Positions 31,551-40,088 of a stretch of 64,000 nucleotides of DNA are shown here, piece by piece. The stretch is taken from contig NZ_CP035042.1 in the NCBI RefSeq assembly GCF_009834345.1, forward strand, positions 1,922,001 through 1,986,000, read 5' to 3'. This stretch comes from Billgrantia tianxiuensis (GTDB taxonomy: Bacteria; Pseudomonadota; Gammaproteobacteria; Pseudomonadales; Halomonadaceae). Position 1 is the first letter of the stretch, and every line of letters starts with the position of its first letter. The notes under the pieces were generated by a model. That model made no database searches. It had not been told where the DNA came from and was given only the letters and a program-made list of their open reading frames with translations. A program made the translations under genes and the position numbers.

Positions 31551-32566
31551 ATGAACTTGCAGCGTTTTTCCCGTTATCCACTGACCTTCGGGCCGTCGCC
31601 CATTACTCGCCTGAAGCGCCTCAGCGAGCATCTGGGCGGGAGGGTCGAGCTTTATGCCAAGCGTGAAGACTGCAACAGCGGCCTTGCTTTTGGTGGCAAC
31701 AAGACACGCAAGCTCGAGTATCTGGTTCCCGAAGCCCTGGAGCAGGGTTGTGACACGCTCGTCTCCATCGGTGGCATCCAGTCTAACCAGACGCGCCAGG
31801 TCGCTGCCGTGGCGGCCCATCTCGGCATGCAGTGCGTGCTGGTACAGGAGGATTGGGTCAACTACTCCGATGCCGTATACGATCGGGTCGGCAACATCGA
31901 GATGTCGCGCATTATGGGTGCCGAGGTGTGCCTCGACGAGGCGGGCTTCGACATCGGTATCCGCCCCAGTTGGGAGCAAGCGCTGGAGGACGTGCGCCAG
32001 CGTGGCGGCAAGCCGTTCCCGATTCCAGCTGGCTGCTCCGAGCATCCCTATGGCGGCCTGGGCTTCGTGGGGTTTGCCGAAGAGGTACGTCAGCAAGAGC
32101 AGGCGCTCGGCTTCACGTTCGACTACATCGTGGTCTGCTCGGTGACCGGCAGCACCCAGGCTGGCATGGTGGTCGGCTTCGCTGCCGACGGCCGCGCGCG
32201 TCGGGTGATCGGCATCGATGCCTCGGCCAGGCCGGAGCGAACCCGTGAGCAGATCCTGCGCATCGCCCGCCATACGGCTGAACTGGTCGAGCTGGAAGGG
32301 GGAATTGCCGACGAAGATGTGGTGCTGGATGCCCGCTATGGCGGCCCGAGTACGGCTTGCCCAGCGAAGGTACGCTGGAGGCGATTCGTCTCTGCGCGCG
32401 CCTCGAGGGCGTGCTGACCGATCCGGTCTACGAGGGCAAGTCGATGCAGGGCATGATCGACATGGTGCGAAACGGAGAGTTCCCCGAGGGCTCGCGCGTC
32501 CTCTATGCCCACTTGGGCGGTGTGCCGGCGTTGAGCGCCTATAGCTACCTGTTCCGTAACGGTTAA
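31551..32566 (+). CDS. acdS: 1-aminocyclopropane-1-carboxylate deaminase (frame broken by one missing base)
   Basis: A PLP enzyme that opens the ACC ring to 2-oxobutyrate and ammonia, lowering plant ethylene. The PLP lysine is Lys51 in [31 protein letters not shown] and [13 protein letters not shown] are typical. The C-terminal [22 protein letters not shown] and [11 protein letters not shown] keep the Glu and Leu that family knowledge uses to separate true ACC deaminase from D-cysteine desulfhydrase. The frame breaks at CCC 32345-32347; one added C restores 338 residues, the standard length. Its TAA overlaps the opposite-strand amidase stop. Confidence 0.93.
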
Positions 32567-33483
32567 CTGTTTCGTAACGGCGACTTGAGTTCCTCCAGTG
32601 CTGCCGGACGATACTCCTCAAGCAGCGCCCAGAGAATCGCGGCGGTTTCGGCATCCGGCCGCCCGCGATAGTCGGCCGGGCGGAAGCGCATCTGGAAGGC
32701 GCGCAGCACGGCGCGAGTCTCACGGTCCAGCTCGCCGGTCGTCTCCAGCCGATATCCCCAGCTTCTGAGCGCTTGCTGAAGGGTGGCGAGTGGCACGGCC
32801 TGGGCTTCGAAACGGGCCTGCCAGCGGGCCACGGTGTCTTCCTCCGGCCATACGCCGATGCCGGCTTCATGGAGTTGGCGCCAGGGAAAATGCGGGCCAG
32901 GGTCGATCTTGCGTGTCGGCGCGATGTCGGAGTGGGCCACCACGTCGGTGGGGTGGATGTCGTGGCGTTCGATGATGTCGCGGGAGAGGGCGATCAACGC
33001 CTCGATCTGTGCCTCGGGGTAGGGTGTCCATTGGATCTCCACCGACGCCTCCGGGTCCTCTTCCAGCAGCCGTTCCACCTCGGCATAGGGGCGGTCGGGT
33101 CCGGTATTGACGATCTCGATGCCGATCGAGGTGTCGTTGATGTTGGTGCGGCCCCTCCAGGCGCTGGCGCCGGCGTGCCAGGCGCGGCGCTCCTCGTCGA
33201 CCAGTTGATAGACCAATGGTTGGCCGCGGTGGTCGCGCGCCGGCAACGGCAGTATGTAGTGGGCGCTGACATGGGGGCCGGTGAGCACGGACAGCGATTC
33301 GGCCTCGTCGACGTCGGTGTAGTGGATCACCAGGTGGCGCACGCGGCTGGTGTGCGAGGGTGATACGTGGGTGTGATCCACCACGTAGCCGTCGCGCCGC
33401 TCGAGGTGTTCCGGGGCGGCGCAGCCGGCGAGCCAAACGCCCGCCATGGCGATGCCCAACAAGGTGGCCCAGCGCTTCGGCAT
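32563..33483 (-). CDS. Lipoprotein N-acetylmuramoyl-L-alanine amidase, AmiD-like
   Basis: A 306-residue lipoprotein with signal [14 protein letters not shown] (Cys21). The Amidase_2 domain has the zinc ligands in [15 protein letters not shown] and [21 protein letters not shown], plus [26 protein letters not shown]-terminal peptidoglycan-binding region follows ([38 protein letters not shown]). It matches E. coli AmiD in layout: an outer-membrane-anchored amidase that trims anhydromuropeptides. It sits 2 bases after the DUF3307 gene in an apparent SatD-DUF3307-amidase unit. Confidence 0.92.
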   Translation of the reverse strand: MPKRWATLLGIAMAGVWLAGCAAPEHLERRDGYVVDHTHVSPSHTSRVRHLVIHYTDVDEAESLSVLTGPHVSAHYILPLPARDHRGQPLVYQLVDEERRAWHAGASAWRGRTNINDTSIGIEIVNTGPDRPYAEVERLLEEDPEASVEIQWTPYPEAQIEALIALSRDIIERHDIHPTDVVAHSDIAPTRKIDPGPHFPWRQLHEAGIGVWPEEDTVARWQARFEAQAVPLATLQQALRSWGYRLETTGELDRETRAVLRAFQMRFRPADYRGRPDAETAAILWALLEEYRPAALEELKSPLRNS

Positions 33484-33485
33484 GC

Positions 33486-34244
33486 TCAGCTCCCCTGTAC
33501 CACCAGCCGTATCAACAAGCCGAGTACCATGGCGGTCGAGACGCTGAGCAAGGTACCCATCAGCACGTATTCTGTCAGCTTGCGATCCTGTGCGCCGCGC
33601 AGTTCTCCGAAGCGCAGCACCGACTTGGCAGCCAGCAGGAAGCCGATGGCGGTCAATTGATCGAGCAGCACCAGGGTCAGTACCAGTACGCGCTCGGCCA
33701 TGCCGATGCGTGCTCCGGCAGCGATGAGCGTGCCCGGATTGTCGATCTGCGCGCTCCAGCGTTGTATCACCAGGGCAATGACGATCGACAGGGGGCGGGT
33801 GACGAGCATGTAGGCAACGACGATGCCGAGCACCGGGGGCGTGAACAGCCATTGCCAGAACGCAATCAGCGGCTGCCAGTGACCCAGCCAGGCCAGCCAC
33901 ACGCCCAGCAGCACCAGCAGATGCAGCGCCTGGTCGAGCATGAACCAACGTAGCTTTGTCGGCGACAGGTAGGCCTTGCCGAGATCGATGACGGCATGGC
34001 TCACGGCGATCATCGCCGCCCCACCCAGAACCACGCCCCAGGACGCGCCGGTTGAGCGGCTCAGGGTGGCCGCGCTCAGTACCGTCAGGGCCAAACCGCC
34101 ATGGAGTGCCGCGTGCAGGTAGAGCTGGGGGGAGCGCACCTTGCGCACAAGGCGAGCCTCGACCCAGCGGCTTGGCTGCAAGGCGAAGTCACCGAGCAAA
34201 TGGACCAGCACCAGCCCCAGCAGTAGCGAGAGATCGGCGTTCAT
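33486..34244 (-). CDS. DUF3307 membrane protein
   Basis: A 252-residue integral membrane protein with about six to seven helices. The opening LLLGLVLVHLLGDFALQPSRW (HxxxDFxLQ) is the DUF3307 signature, and SHAVIDLGKAYL keeps the second conserved His/Asp motif. Function unknown. DUF3307 genes commonly pair with SatD-like genes, as here: its ATG overlaps the SatD stop by four bases. The His/Asp residues within helices could form a metal or catalytic site, but that is speculation. Confidence 0.85.
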   Translation of the reverse strand: MNADLSLLLGLVLVHLLGDFALQPSRWVEARLVRKVRSPQLYLHAALHGGLALTVLSAATLSRSTGASWGVVLGGAAMIAVSHAVIDLGKAYLSPTKLRWFMLDQALHLLVLLGVWLAWLGHWQPLIAFWQWLFTPPVLGIVVAYMLVTRPLSIVIALVIQRWSAQIDNPGTLIAAGARIGMAERVLVLTLVLLDQLTAIGFLLAAKSVLRFGELRGAQDRKLTEYVLMGTLLSVSTAMVLGLLIRLVVQGS

Positions 34245-34888
34245 CGTGAGTCATCCTTGAAGCGTTGGCCGAGGTAGCGAAGGTAGTCCTCGAGCAGCGC
34301 CCAGCGAGCGGCTCGTAGCCGCTTGTGCACGCTGGGTTGGCTAATACCGAGCCGCTTGGCGAGCGCCTGTTGAGGCTCCTCGTACCACAGGCTGAGATAG
34401 ACGGCCTCGGCGGCGTAGCGCGACCAGCCGTCGATCAGATCGTCGACGAAACGGGTCAACAGCGCCAGGCACTCGCTGCCGTCCTCTTCGACCAGGCTGA
34501 GACGCAGGTGCGAGGCGCCTTCGCTCATGGCGTCCAGCGTCTGACCGGAGCGCACGAACACCTCGCCGCTGGCTTCGGTTACCCGCTGTTCGGGTTGCCA
34601 GCTATCCTTGCCGATGGCGACTGCGATACGCGCATCCCAGCGCTGGCGTTCCTCCGAGTGGCGAATCAGAGCCGCACGTAGCAGCACCGCGGCGGGCAGG
34701 GCAGCCGCCGGGTCGGGTAGGGCGACCTGGAACCCGTCACCACGATACCGCTCGCTTTGCCCACCGTAGCGCTCGGTGATCGTCTCGAGGGCGGTATCGA
34801 GTACCTTGAAGAGCCGCTTGGGGTCGCTGGCCTTGCGCGAATCGACCAAGTCGCCCGTGAGTACGGCAATGCGCTGCGCCATAGGCAT
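34241..34888 (-). CDS. SatD-family protein with C-terminal helix-turn-helix
   Basis: A 215-residue protein. The N-terminal half (AVLTGDLVDSRKASDPKRLF, SERYRGDGFQVALPDPAAAL, RIAVAIGKDS) is SatD-like and resembles nucleotide-cyclase folds. The C-terminus contains a sigma-like HTH (LWYEEPQQALAKRLGISQPSVHKRLRAARWALLEDYL). A DNA-binding, autoregulatory role is likely. Coupled by ATGA to DUF3307. The upstream region has a 7-bp inverted repeat, a tandem repeat and a LexA-like site. An alternative in-frame ATG is at 34882. Confidence 0.8.
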   Translation of the reverse strand: MPMAQRIAVLTGDLVDSRKASDPKRLFKVLDTALETITERYGGQSERYRGDGFQVALPDPAAALPAAVLLRAALIRHSEERQRWDARIAVAIGKDSWQPEQRVTEASGEVFVRSGQTLDAMSEGASHLRLSLVEEDGSECLALLTRFVDDLIDGWSRYAAEAVYLSLWYEEPQQALAKRLGISQPSVHKRLRAARWALLEDYLRYLGQRFKDDSR

Positions 34889-34914
34889 GTTCTACGCGTC
34901 GGTGATGTCTGGAT

Positions 34915-34934
34915 AATAGCCCTTGGAGGCTATT
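34915..34934. promoter_or_regulatory. Candidate operator upstream of satD
   Basis: AATAGCC-CTTGGA-GGCTATT is a perfect 7-bp inverted repeat 27 bases before the satD ATG. A third related copy (GGCTATA) lies at 34957-34963. Position and repetition suggest an operator or leader hairpin for the HTH-containing SatD protein. Confidence 0.4.
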
Positions 34935-34941
34935 TTTCAAA

Positions 34942-35079
34942 TTAATAACCAAAAAAGGCTATAGCGAGTCTATCCGCTCTCGTCTTCTTCGCTCTCGTCT
35001 TCTTCGCTCTCGTCTTCTTCGCTGTCTCTGCGCTATCGCCTGCCGCTTGCCTCGGACTGGCCGATAGCATGTCTGTCAT
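34942..35079 (-). CDS. Doubtful 45-residue leader frame with AKKTR repeats
   Basis: An open frame from ATG 35079 to TAA 34942 would encode 45 residues, with three tandem KKTRA units. No ribosome site precedes the ATG and a LexA-like site abuts it, so the frame may instead be untranslated leader of the satD operon. Listed because of its repeat and position; I do not recognise a family. Confidence 0.2.
   Translation of the reverse strand: MTDMLSASPRQAAGDSAETAKKTRAKKTRAKKTRADRLAIAFFGY
34975..35019. repeat. Three tandem copies of a 15-bp unit
   Basis: The unit CGCTCTCGTCTTCTT is repeated three times without mismatch, then fades into CGCTGTCTCTG. It lies between the LexA-like site and satD and encodes Lys-Lys-Thr-Arg-Ala units in the doubtful minus-strand frame. 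Confidence 0.9.
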
Positions 35080-35084
35080 ACGAA

Positions 35085-35104
35085 ATATGTATGAATATAC
35101 AGTA
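35085..35104 (-). promoter_or_regulatory. LexA-like (SOS) box upstream of satD operon
   Basis: On the minus strand the 20-mer reads TACTGTATATTCATACATAT. One half-site (TACTGTAT) is perfect and the other differs from consensus by ACAT for ACAG. It overlaps the only promoter-like AT-rich sequence before the satD-DUF3307-amidase unit. SOS control is inferred from the sequence only. Confidence 0.4.
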
Positions 35105-35169
35105 TAGGAGTGGGCTTGGAATGGGGCAAGCGATCCTGAGCCGGATCGCATTCGCTCGTAGCGCTTGGG

Positions 35170-36348
35170 TTAGCGCGCCAGGTCGCGCATGGCATTCTCG
35201 AGCCCTTCCAGGGTCATGGGGTACATGCGGTCGTCGATCAATTGACGGATCAACTGGGTGGAGTGGGTGTACTCCCAGGCTCGCGGTGGCATGGGGTTGA
35301 GCCAGGCCAGGCGGGGGAACTTGTCGGCCAGGCGCTGGAGCCATACGGCACCGGCCTCTTCGTTGAAATGCTCCACGCTACCGCCGGGATGGGTCACCTC
35401 GTAGGGCGACATGGCGGCATCGCCGACGATCACTACCTGATAGTCGCGGCCGTAGGTATGCAGCACGTCCATGGTGGGGATGCGCTCGCTGGTGCGCCGG
35501 TAGTTGTTGCGCCAGACACCTTCGTACAAGCAGTTGTGAAAATAGTAGTGCTCCAGGTGCTTGAACTCCGAACGGGCAGCGGAGAACAGCTCCTCGCAGA
35601 CGCGGATGTGATCGTCCATGGAGCCGCCCACGTCGAGGAACAGCAGCACCTTCACCGCGTTGTGGCGCTCCGGGCGCATGCGCACGTTGAGCAGGCCGGC
35701 GTCGCGGGCGGTGTCGCGGATGGTAGCATCGACGTCGAACTCTTCCGCCGCGCCCTGGCGGGCGAACTTGCGCAGCCGGCGCAGTGCCATCTTGATGTTG
35801 CGCGTGCCGAGTTCGAGGGAGTCGTCGTAGTCGCGGAAGCGGCGCTCGTCCCATACCTTCACTGCGCGGCGGTGGCGCGAGCCCTCCTGGCCGATGCGAA
35901 TGCCTTCGGGGTTATAGCCATAGGCGCCAAAGGGGCTGGTGCCACCTGTGCCGATCCACTTGTTGCCGCCGGCGTGGCGCTCCTTCTGTTCCTCCAGGCG
36001 CTGCTTGAAGGTTTCGATCAGTTTTTCCAGCCCGCCCAGCGACTCGATCTGCGCCTTCTCCTCCTCGGAGAGCTGCTTCTCGAATTCACGGCGCAGCCAG
36101 TCGTCGGGAATCAGCGCCTCGATGGCGGCATCGAGATTTTCCAGGCCGTCGAACCAGGCGGCAAAGGCGCGATCGAAGCGGTCGAAATGGCGCTCGTCCT
36201 TGACCATCACGGTGCGCGCGACCTGGTAGAACGCCTCCATGTCGGCGAATACTACGCCGCGCTCGACCACCGCATGCAGGTCGAGCAGCTCGCGCAGCGA
36301 CACCGGCACGCCGGCGCGCTTGAGGGTTTCGAACAGGCCGATGAACAT
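35170..36348 (-). CDS. CoxE-like von Willebrand factor A domain protein
   Basis: A 392-residue protein. An N-terminal helical part (FIGLFETLKRAGVPVSLRELLDL) leads to a Gly-rich linker (TGGTSPFGAYGYNPEG) and a VWA domain with the MIDAS-like LLFLDVGGSMDDHI, HYYFHNCLYEGVW and VVIVGDAAMSPYE. CoxE-type proteins work with MoxR ATPases to mature or insert metal centres in partner enzymes. The MoxR ATPase gene is directly upstream (3-base gap). The client protein is not in this window. Confidence 0.9.
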   Translation of the reverse strand: MFIGLFETLKRAGVPVSLRELLDLHAVVERGVVFADMEAFYQVARTVMVKDERHFDRFDRAFAAWFDGLENLDAAIEALIPDDWLRREFEKQLSEEEKAQIESLGGLEKLIETFKQRLEEQKERHAGGNKWIGTGGTSPFGAYGYNPEGIRIGQEGSRHRRAVKVWDERRFRDYDDSLELGTRNIKMALRRLRKFARQGAAEEFDVDATIRDTARDAGLLNVRMRPERHNAVKVLLFLDVGGSMDDHIRVCEELFSAARSEFKHLEHYYFHNCLYEGVWRNNYRRTSERIPTMDVLHTYGRDYQVVIVGDAAMSPYEVTHPGGSVEHFNEEAGAVWLQRLADKFPRLAWLNPMPPRAWEYTHSTQLIRQLIDDRMYPMTLEGLENAMRDLAR

Positions 36349-36351
36349 GGC

Positions 36352-37206
36352 TTAGCGCCTCTGGTTGCCTTGGCGACGCATCATGAACGCCAGCCGTTCG
36401 AGCAGTTGGGTATCCTGCTCGTTCTTCACCAGGGCGCCGGCCAGTGGCGGAATCGCTTTTACGGGATCGCGGTGGTAAAGCGCTTCGCGGGCCAGTTCGT
36501 CGGCCATCAGCAGCTTCAGCCAGTCCACCAGCTCGGAGGTGGAGGGCTTCTTCTTCAGCCCCGGCGCCTGGCGCAGGTCGAAGAACACCTCGAGCGCCTG
36601 GCTGACCAGCTTCGGCGCAATGTCGGGGAAGTGCACGTCGACAATGGCGGCCATGGTCTCGCGGTCGGGAAACTCGATGTAGTGGAAGAAGCAGCGGCGC
36701 AGGAAGGCGTCGGGCAGCTCCTTCTCATTGTTCGAGGTGATCACGATGATCGGCCGGTGACGAGCGCGAACGGTCTCGCCGGTCTCGTAGACATGGAACT
36801 CCATGCGATCCAGCTCCTGGAGCAGGTCGTTGGGGAATTCGATGTCGGCCTTGTCGATCTCGTCGATCAGCAGCACCACGCGCTCATCGGCGGTGAAGGC
36901 TTCCCACAGCTTGCCGGGCTTGATGTAGTTCTCGACGTTCTCCACGCCTTCGACGCCGAGCTGAGAGTCGCGAAGACGGCTTACTGCGTCGTACTCGTAG
37001 AGTCCTTGAGCGGCCTTGGTGGTGGACTTGATGTGCCAGGTGATCAGTTGAGTGCCCAGCGAGTTCGCCAGCTCCTCGGCCAGCAGGGTCTTGCCGGTGC
37101 CCGGCTCGCCCTTGATCAGCAGCGGCCGCTCCAGGGTCACGGCGGCGTTTACCGCTTGCTTCAAGGCATCGGTAGCCACGTAGGTAGAGGTCGAATCGAA
37201 AGCCAT
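36352..37206 (-). CDS. MoxR-family AAA+ ATPase
   Basis: A 284-residue AAA+ protein with Walker A LLIKGEPGTGKTLLAEELA, Walker B VVLLIDEIDKADIEFPNDLLQELD, sensor 1 IVITSNNEKELPDAFLRRCFFHYIEFPD and the MoxR lid region SELVDWLKLL. MoxR proteins remodel client complexes together with VWA proteins such as the CoxE-like product downstream. ATG 37206 is chosen because GAGG lies 7 bases upstream; in-frame ATGs also occur at 37212 and 37227. Confidence 0.93.
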   Translation of the reverse strand: MAFDSTSTYVATDALKQAVNAAVTLERPLLIKGEPGTGKTLLAEELANSLGTQLITWHIKSTTKAAQGLYEYDAVSRLRDSQLGVEGVENVENYIKPGKLWEAFTADERVVLLIDEIDKADIEFPNDLLQELDRMEFHVYETGETVRARHRPIIVITSNNEKELPDAFLRRCFFHYIEFPDRETMAAIVDVHFPDIAPKLVSQALEVFFDLRQAPGLKKKPSTSELVDWLKLLMADELAREALYHRDPVKAIPPLAGALVKNEQDTQLLERLAFMMRRQGNQRR

Positions 37207-37324
37207 GGTCATGCCTCGGCGTAGCATCGTGTAGGGGGAGAGTCAAACAAGTGTACGGAAGGGTGGGGCAAGGGACAAATCCCGCTCGAAAGCGATACCA
37301 TCAGAGCAGGGATTCGCCGGAGCC

Positions 37325-38176
37325 ATGAACATGAGCGAGATACTACTGCTTCACGAACCGCTCATCCGCCTTGGTATCTTCCTGCTGGTGCTCGCGGCGA
37401 TGGCGCTGTGGGAATTCCGCGCCGCGCGCCGTGAGCAGCGGATACGGCGCTGGCAGCGCTGGCCCGGCAACCTGTCGATCCTGGTGCTGGATACGCTGGC
37501 CGTGCGCCTGCTCTTTCCCCTGGCGGCGGTAGGGGCTGCCCTGGTGGCCGCCGAGCGTGGCTGGGGGCTGTTCCATCTGCTCTCGGCGCCGCTGTGGCTG
37601 GCGCTGCCGCTCTCGGTGCTGCTGCTGGACGCGGCGATCTATTTCCAGCATCGACTGTTCCATGCCGTGCCCTGGCTGTGGCGCCTGCACCGCATGCACC
37701 ACGCGGACCTCGAGTTCGACGTGACCACCGGACTGCGTTTCCATCCGCTGGAGATCCTTATCTCAATGGCCATCAAAGTTGCCGTGGTGACGCTGCTGGG
37801 GGCGCCTGCCGTGGCGGTGCTGATCTTCGAGGTCCTGCTCAATGCCACTTCCATGTTCAATCATGGCAATGTGCGCCTGCCCGAGTGGCTCGACCGCCGG
37901 CTGCGCCTCATCGTGGTCACGCCAGACATGCATCGCGTTCATCACTCCATCGTGCGCCGCGAAACCGACAGCAACTTCGGCTTCAACCTGCCCTGGTGGG
38001 ACCGGCTGTTCGGCACCTACCGCGACCAGCCCGGCGCCGGGCACCTCGGCATGACGCTCGGCATCGAAGCGTTCCGCGACCCCCGCGAGCTGAGGCTGGA
38101 CCGCATGCTGATCCAGCCCCTGCTGAATCCCAAGCCATCTACCGCACAGAGCGGAGGGCAGGAGCCGCAGGGTTAG
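37325..38176 (+). CDS. Sterol desaturase / fatty acid hydroxylase family protein
   Basis: A 283-residue membrane di-iron enzyme. The histidine clusters are FQHRLFHAVP, WRLHRMHHADLEFD, FHPLEI, NHGNV and DMHRVHHSI, the complete eight-His pattern of the family. Three or four membrane helices precede them (LGIFLLVLAAMALWEF and others). The substrate may be a fatty acid, hopanoid or carotenoid; I cannot tell. Its stop overlaps the convergent dehydrogenase stop. Confidence 0.9.
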   Translation: MNMSEILLLHEPLIRLGIFLLVLAAMALWEFRAARREQRIRRWQRWPGNLSILVLDTLAVRLLFPLAAVGAALVAAERGWGLFHLLSAPLWLALPLSVLLLDAAIYFQHRLFHAVPWLWRLHRMHHADLEFDVTTGLRFHPLEILISMAIKVAVVTLLGAPAVAVLIFEVLLNATSMFNHGNVRLPEWLDRRLRLIVVTPDMHRVHHSIVRRETDSNFGFNLPWWDRLFGTYRDQPGAGHLGMTLGIEAFRDPRELRLDRMLIQPLLNPKPSTAQSGGQEPQG

Positions 38177-39057
38177 GCTTTCTTCCGGCGGTATGCTTCC
38201 ACCAGCGTCGCCGGGTCGTGCTCGGCGTGGCCATGATTGACATGGGCGCGCATCAGTTGTGCGGCAAGACCGCTCATGGGCGTGGCGCTGCCGGCGCGTT
38301 GACTCTGGGCCAGCGCCAGGTCGAGATCCTTGAGCAGGGTGCGCAGGTGCCAGGCCGGGCTGTCGAACTCGCTCGCCGCCATGCGCGGAGTGAGGATCTG
38401 GAACGGCTTGGAATCGGCGAAGCCGCCGGCCAGCGCCTCGGTCAGGCGGCTGGCGTCCACACCGCTGGCCTCGGCCAGGGCCACCATCTCGGCGATCACC
38501 GCCGCCTGGCAGCCGACGATCATCTGGTTGCACACCTTGGTGACCTGGCCGGCACCCACCGGGCCCATGTGTGTGACCCGCGCCGAGAGCGGGGCGAGTA
38601 GGGGGCGTACGGCGTCGACGTCCGCTTCCGCACCGCCGCACATAATCGCCAGGCTGCCGGCCTCGGCCCCCGCCACGCCACCGGAAACCGGTGCATCCAC
38701 CCAGCGCATGCCACACTCTTCTTCCAACCGCTCGGCAAAGCTGCGCGTTGCCGCCGGGTCGCTGCTGGAGAGGTCGACCAGGCGCTGGCCCGCGCGGCCA
38801 TGCGCCGCTACGCCGCCCTCGCCGAACACCACCTCTTCCACCACGGTGGTGTTGGCCAGGCACAGCAGTACCACGTCTACGTTTGCCACCAACTCACCGA
38901 TGGAGCCGGCGAGCGTGGCGCCGGCCTCGCGCAGAGGCTCGGCCTTGGCGGGGGTGCGGTTCCATACCGTGACGGCAAAGCCGGCTTCGAGCAGGCGGCG
39001 CGTCATGGGGTCGCCCATCAGACCGATGCCGATGAAGCCGAGGCGGGGCTGTGTCAT
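38173..39057 (-). CDS. NAD(P)-dependent 3-hydroxyisobutyrate / tartronate-semialdehyde reductase family
   Basis: A 294-residue beta-hydroxyacid dehydrogenase. The nucleotide loop is LGFIGIGLMGDPMTRRLLEAG. The substrate motif DAPVSGGVAGAEAGSLAIMCGG and the catalytic lysine region GQVTKVCNQMIVG are both present. Members reduce tartronate semialdehyde, oxidise 3-hydroxyisobutyrate or reduce succinic semialdehyde; the sequence alone does not decide. ATG 39057 is preferred to 39093 because GGAGAG lies just upstream. Confidence 0.88.
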   Translation of the reverse strand: MTQPRLGFIGIGLMGDPMTRRLLEAGFAVTVWNRTPAKAEPLREAGATLAGSIGELVANVDVVLLCLANTTVVEEVVFGEGGVAAHGRAGQRLVDLSSSDPAATRSFAERLEEECGMRWVDAPVSGGVAGAEAGSLAIMCGGAEADVDAVRPLLAPLSARVTHMGPVGAGQVTKVCNQMIVGCQAAVIAEMVALAEASGVDASRLTEALAGGFADSKPFQILTPRMAASEFDSPAWHLRTLLKDLDLALAQSQRAGSATPMSGLAAQLMRAHVNHGHAEHDPATLVEAYRRKKA

Positions 39058-39225
39058 GTCGTCTCTCCAGAGTGAGTCAGGGAAGCGGAACACTTAGCAT
39101 GCTTGATGGAAGCATTTTCCATCAACTACAAGAGCGGCCCGGGCTTCGGTAGAGGCGACGGACAAGTGCGCTAACGAGCCCGTGTACGGCTACGCTTCAA
39201 GGCAGCCATTTAAATGGAGCCGGTC

Positions 39226-39645
39226 ATGAGTGATGCAAAAAACACACGAGCCACGGTGATCCCATGCCTGCGTTATCGAGATGCTCCCGCCGCCATCGAA
39301 TGGCTCTGCCAGGCATTCGGCTTCGAGAAGCAGTTCGTTGCCGCCAACGAGGATGGCACCATTGCCCATGCCCAACTGACGTTCGGCAACGGAATGATCA
39401 TGTTGGGCTCGGCCACGGACAGCGAATTCGGGCATCTGATGAAACAGCCGGATGAAATCGGTGGCGCAGAGACGCAGTGTGCCTATCTCGTCGTCTCGGA
39501 CGCCGATGCCATCTATACCCGAGCCAAAGCGGCCGGTGCCCAGATTGCCATCGAGATCAAGGACGAGGATTACGGCGGGCGGGGTTTCAGCTGCCGCGAC
39601 CCGGAAGGCCATTTATGGAACTTCGGCACCTACGACCCTTGGTAA
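39226..39645 (+). CDS. VOC-superfamily (glyoxalase-like) protein
   Basis: A 139-residue protein of the PhnB/YxeQ-like VOC group, opening with TVIPCLRYRDAPAAIEWLCQAFGFEK and ending CRDPEGHLWNFGTYDPW. Two beta-alpha-beta-beta-beta repeats are recognisable. Members bind divalent metal and act as lyases, isomerases or resistance proteins; the role here is unknown. ATG 39226 has GGAG upstream. The DUF2200 gene follows after 25 bases and may be co-transcribed. Confidence 0.8.
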   Translation: MSDAKNTRATVIPCLRYRDAPAAIEWLCQAFGFEKQFVAANEDGTIAHAQLTFGNGMIMLGSATDSEFGHLMKQPDEIGGAETQCAYLVVSDADAIYTRAKAAGAQIAIEIKDEDYGGRGFSCRDPEGHLWNFGTYDPW

Positions 39646-39670
39646 GGCCCGATGAGGCAGTTCAGGAGAC

Positions 39671-40027
39671 ATGAAGATGTCAGGGCATCGAATCTTCTCG
39701 ACACCTTTCGCGGCGGTGTATCCCATGTATGTGGAAAAGGCCAAGCGCAAAGGTCGCACGCAAGAGGAGGTGGATCGCGTTATTTGCTGGCTTACCGGCT
39801 ATGACCACGCTGGCTTACAGCTTCAGATAGAACAGGAAGCTGATTTTGAAACCTTCTTTTCTCAGGCGCCAGCGATGAATCCACGCAGCTCACTGATCAA
39901 GGGCGTAGTTTGCGGTGTCCGCGTCGAAGAGGTTACGGATCCACTGATGAAGAAGATCCGCCAGTTGGACAAGCTTGTCGATGAACTCGCCAAAGGCAAG
40001 CCCATCGAAAAGATTCTAAGGCAATGA
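39671..40027 (+). CDS. DUF2200 protein
   Basis: A 118-residue protein matching the DUF2200 pattern throughout: [60 protein letters not shown] and the C-terminal [21 protein letters not shown]. Small, soluble and widespread; the biochemical role is not known to me. In some Gram-positive bacteria related genes sit by stress loci. Ends just before a hairpin at 40031-40056. Confidence 0.88.
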   Translation: MKMSGHRIFSTPFAAVYPMYVEKAKRKGRTQEEVDRVICWLTGYDHAGLQLQIEQEADFETFFSQAPAMNPRSSLIKGVVCGVRVEEVTDPLMKKIRQLDKLVDELAKGKPIEKILRQ

Positions 40028-40030
40028 GAC

Positions 40031-40056
40031 CCGGGCGCCTCCTTTCAGGCGCCCGG
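40031..40056. terminator. Hairpin between DUF2200 and hemerythrin genes
   Basis: A perfect 10-bp stem CCGGGCGCCT / AGGCGCCCGG with loop CCTTTC lies between two convergent genes. No long T-tract. Confidence 0.6.
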
Positions 40057-40088
40057 ATGAAGCGAAGGTTCGACCGAAGGTTTGGCGT

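Noticed and set aside
35242..37224. 660-residue plus-strand frame
   Set aside because: It lies opposite the intact CoxE and MoxR genes and has no domain of its own; a common artefact in GC-rich DNA.
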